Assembly (NCBI GenBank): GCA_000434115.1 | Contig: FR894006.1 | Span: forward strand, 1 to 14,786 | Length of the DNA: 14,786 nt | Reading direction: 5' to 3' | Source of the DNA: Roseburia sp. CAG:309 | Lineage (GTDB): Bacteria > Bacillota > Clostridia > Lachnospirales > Lachnospiraceae | Shown: piece by piece, positions 13,642-14,786 of the stretch | Layout of the letters: every line of letters begins with the position of its first letter | Numbering within the stretch: position 1 is the stretch's first letter | Made by a program: the position numbers and the translations under genes | Notes under the pieces: model-generated | Told to the model about the DNA's origin: nothing | Database searches by the model: none | The model's input: only the letters and a program-made list of their open reading frames with translations

Positions 13642-14786
13642 ATGAGAATAGAGAATATTGAGATGTTATTGGATACCCTGGGGATTTTTGAGCGGGGATT
13701 TTATGAGCTCGGCGACAAGCAGATTCCGGTAAAACTTTCGAAGGAAGAACGGCAGAAAATCCGGGTATTTCTGCCGGAAGAACTGGATAAACTCCGCGTA
13801 TTGACGGACAAAATGAGCCATTTTCATGAGGCACGGAAAATAGAATTTAAGTGTGTAAATAAAGATTCTTTTTCGGTGGCACGTGAGATGAATGAGCAGA
13901 AAGTGCTTGTGTTAAATCTTGCCAATCCGGTACACCCGGGAGGTGGTGTGCGGAAAGGAGCGAGAGCGCAGGAAGAAGATCTCTGCCGCAAGAGTTCGCT
14001 GCTGTGTTCGTTGGAATCGGAGGGAGCTGCGCCGTATTATATTTATAATAGGGAGAGGCAGAGTTACATCGCGACGGATGCGCTGATGATTACCCCACAG
14101 GTGGAAATTATCAAAGATGAGCGGGGACGACTTTTGCCGGAGAGTACGGTTGTTTCGGTTCTGACGTGTGCGGCGCCGATGATCTCACACGGCGGTGTTC
14201 CGGTCAGTGCGAAAGAATACGAGGATATTTTGTATCACCGCATCGAAGGAATGCTTTTGGCAGCGGCGTATGCCGGATATGAAAATCTGGTGCTTGGAGC
14301 ATTTGGCTGCGGGGCATTTGGAAATGATGCGCGGCTTGTCTCAGACTTGTTTTATAAGGCAATTACGGAGATGGACATTGCCGGAAAAAGGGCAGAGAAT
14401 TATTTTAGAAAGATACATTTTGCTGTGTTATGCCGTTCTTATGAGACGTATAATTTTAAAGAATTTAACCGTAATTTTGGCGAGAAGCAGGAGCAGGGCA
14501 TGAAACTTACGACGCTCTGTTATATAGAAAAAGATGGAAAATATCTGATGCTTCACCGCACCAAAAAGAAGAAAGATATTAATAAAAATAAATGGATCGG
14601 TGTGGGTGGACATGCAGAAGGGACGGAGGGTCCCGAGGACTGTCTGCTGCGCGAGGTAAAAGAAGAGACAGGACTGACATTGACAAAGTATCGGTTCCGC
14701 GGATTGATCACCTTTGTGTGTGATCAGATGGAGCCGGAGATGATGTGTCTTTTTACTGCGGACGGATTCGAAGGCGAATTGAAAGA
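13642..14786 (+). CDS. poly(ADP-ribose) glycohydrolase (bacterial type) fused to a Nudix hydrolase, partial at window end
   Basis: One frame of 381 codons without a stop runs from the ATG at 13642 (GGAAAGGGGAG upstream) to the end of the window. Residues 1 to about 285 are a microbial-type PARG (TIGR02452/DUF2263 family): the diagnostic GGG-x7-QEE motif is at 100-112 with catalytic Glu112, preceded by NLANPVHP, and the macrodomain-type ending ENLVLGAFGCGAFGND lies near 213-228. From Met287 (14500) a Nudix domain follows, with MKLTTLCYIEKDGKYLMLHR and a complete Nudix box from Gly323 to Leu345 (Glu329, Arg337, Glu338, Glu341, Glu342). PARG frees ADP-ribose from modified targets; Nudix enzymes cleave nucleoside diphosphates such as ADP-ribose or 8-oxo-dGTP. 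Met287 has its own AGGAG site six bases upstream, so a separate Nudix product may also be made. The C-terminus is missing. Confidence 0.85.
   Translation, partial: MRIENIEMLLDTLGIFERGFYELGDKQIPVKLSKEERQKIRVFLPEELDKLRVLTDKMSHFHEARKIEFKCVNKDSFSVAREMNEQKVLVLNLANPVHPGGGVRKGARAQEEDLCRKSSLLCSLESEGAAPYYIYNRERQSYIATDALMITPQVEIIKDERGRLLPESTVVSVLTCAAPMISHGGVPVSAKEYEDILYHRIEGMLLAAAYAGYENLVLGAFGCGAFGNDARLVSDLFYKAITEMDIAGKRAENYFRKIHFAVLCRSYETYNFKEFNRNFGEKQEQGMKLTTLCYIEKDGKYLMLHRTKKKKDINKNKWIGVGGHAEGTEGPEDCLLREVKEETGLTLTKYRFRGLITFVCDQMEPEMMCLFTADGFEGELK
14489..14502 (+). promoter_or_regulatory. internal ribosome binding site and start inside the PARG-Nudix gene
   Basis: AGGAG (14489-14493) is followed by six bases and an in-frame ATG (14500-14502) exactly at the start of the Nudix domain. 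It has the strength and spacing of a genuine start site, so the gene may give both the fusion and a free Nudix enzyme, or this may be a relic of two formerly separate genes. Confidence 0.5.

Overview
The window looks like chromosome of a low-to-moderate-GC Clostridia, most likely a gut Lachnospiraceae. This rests on codon and base composition, strong AGGAGG-type ribosome binding sites, sigma-A promoters of TTGACA/TATAAT type, a lipoprotein aryl-sulfate sulfotransferase of the kind known from gut Eubacterium, and a SigV/RsiV/deacetylase cluster like the one in Clostridioides difficile. No tRNA, rRNA, CRISPR array or complete mobile element is visible.

Layout. Everything from 1 to 11848 is on the minus strand and everything from about 12300 onwards is on the plus strand. 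Reading the minus strand in its own direction: a marR-type regulator (11848-11396) and a MATE efflux pump (11385-10054) form one unit behind a good sigma-A promoter. Next comes a probable four-gene operon: lipoprotein aryl-sulfate sulfotransferase assT (9901-7910), the two halves of a heterodimeric ABC exporter (7887-6166 and 6165-4429), and quinolinate synthase nadA (4401-3490). A lysozyme-response cluster follows: ECF sigma factor sigV (3354-2857), its membrane anti-sigma factor rsiV (2860-1958) and a membrane-anchored polysaccharide deacetylase (1946-1128). It sits behind a probable autoregulated ECF promoter whose -35 side overlaps the presumed nadA terminator. Downstream lies the decayed C-terminal end of a surface protein with a fibronectin type III domain (1040-579), a hairpin terminator (562-522), and the N-terminal part of an AAA-type ATPase that leaves the window at base 1.

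The divergent region 11849-12302 holds the marR promoter and, facing the other way, three 20-bp direct repeats that run into a sigma-A promoter, then a leader of about 245 nt and a 71-residue acidic protein of unknown function. After it, 12519-12684 looks like the scar of an insertion sequence, possibly IS21-like. Its edge supplies the -35 box of a consensus promoter that is followed almost at once by a terminator-like hairpin, upstream of a LuxR-type regulator (12823-13572). The last gene (13642 to the end of the window) is one continuous frame joining a bacterial-type poly(ADP-ribose) glycohydrolase to a Nudix hydrolase. It is the most unusual item here.

Themes: envelope defence (lysozyme response), export and detoxification (two efflux systems and an extracytoplasmic sulfotransferase), NAD and ADP-ribose metabolism (nadA at one end, the PARG-Nudix fusion at the other), and several layered regulatory sites. 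All calls come from reading the sequence; no database search was run.
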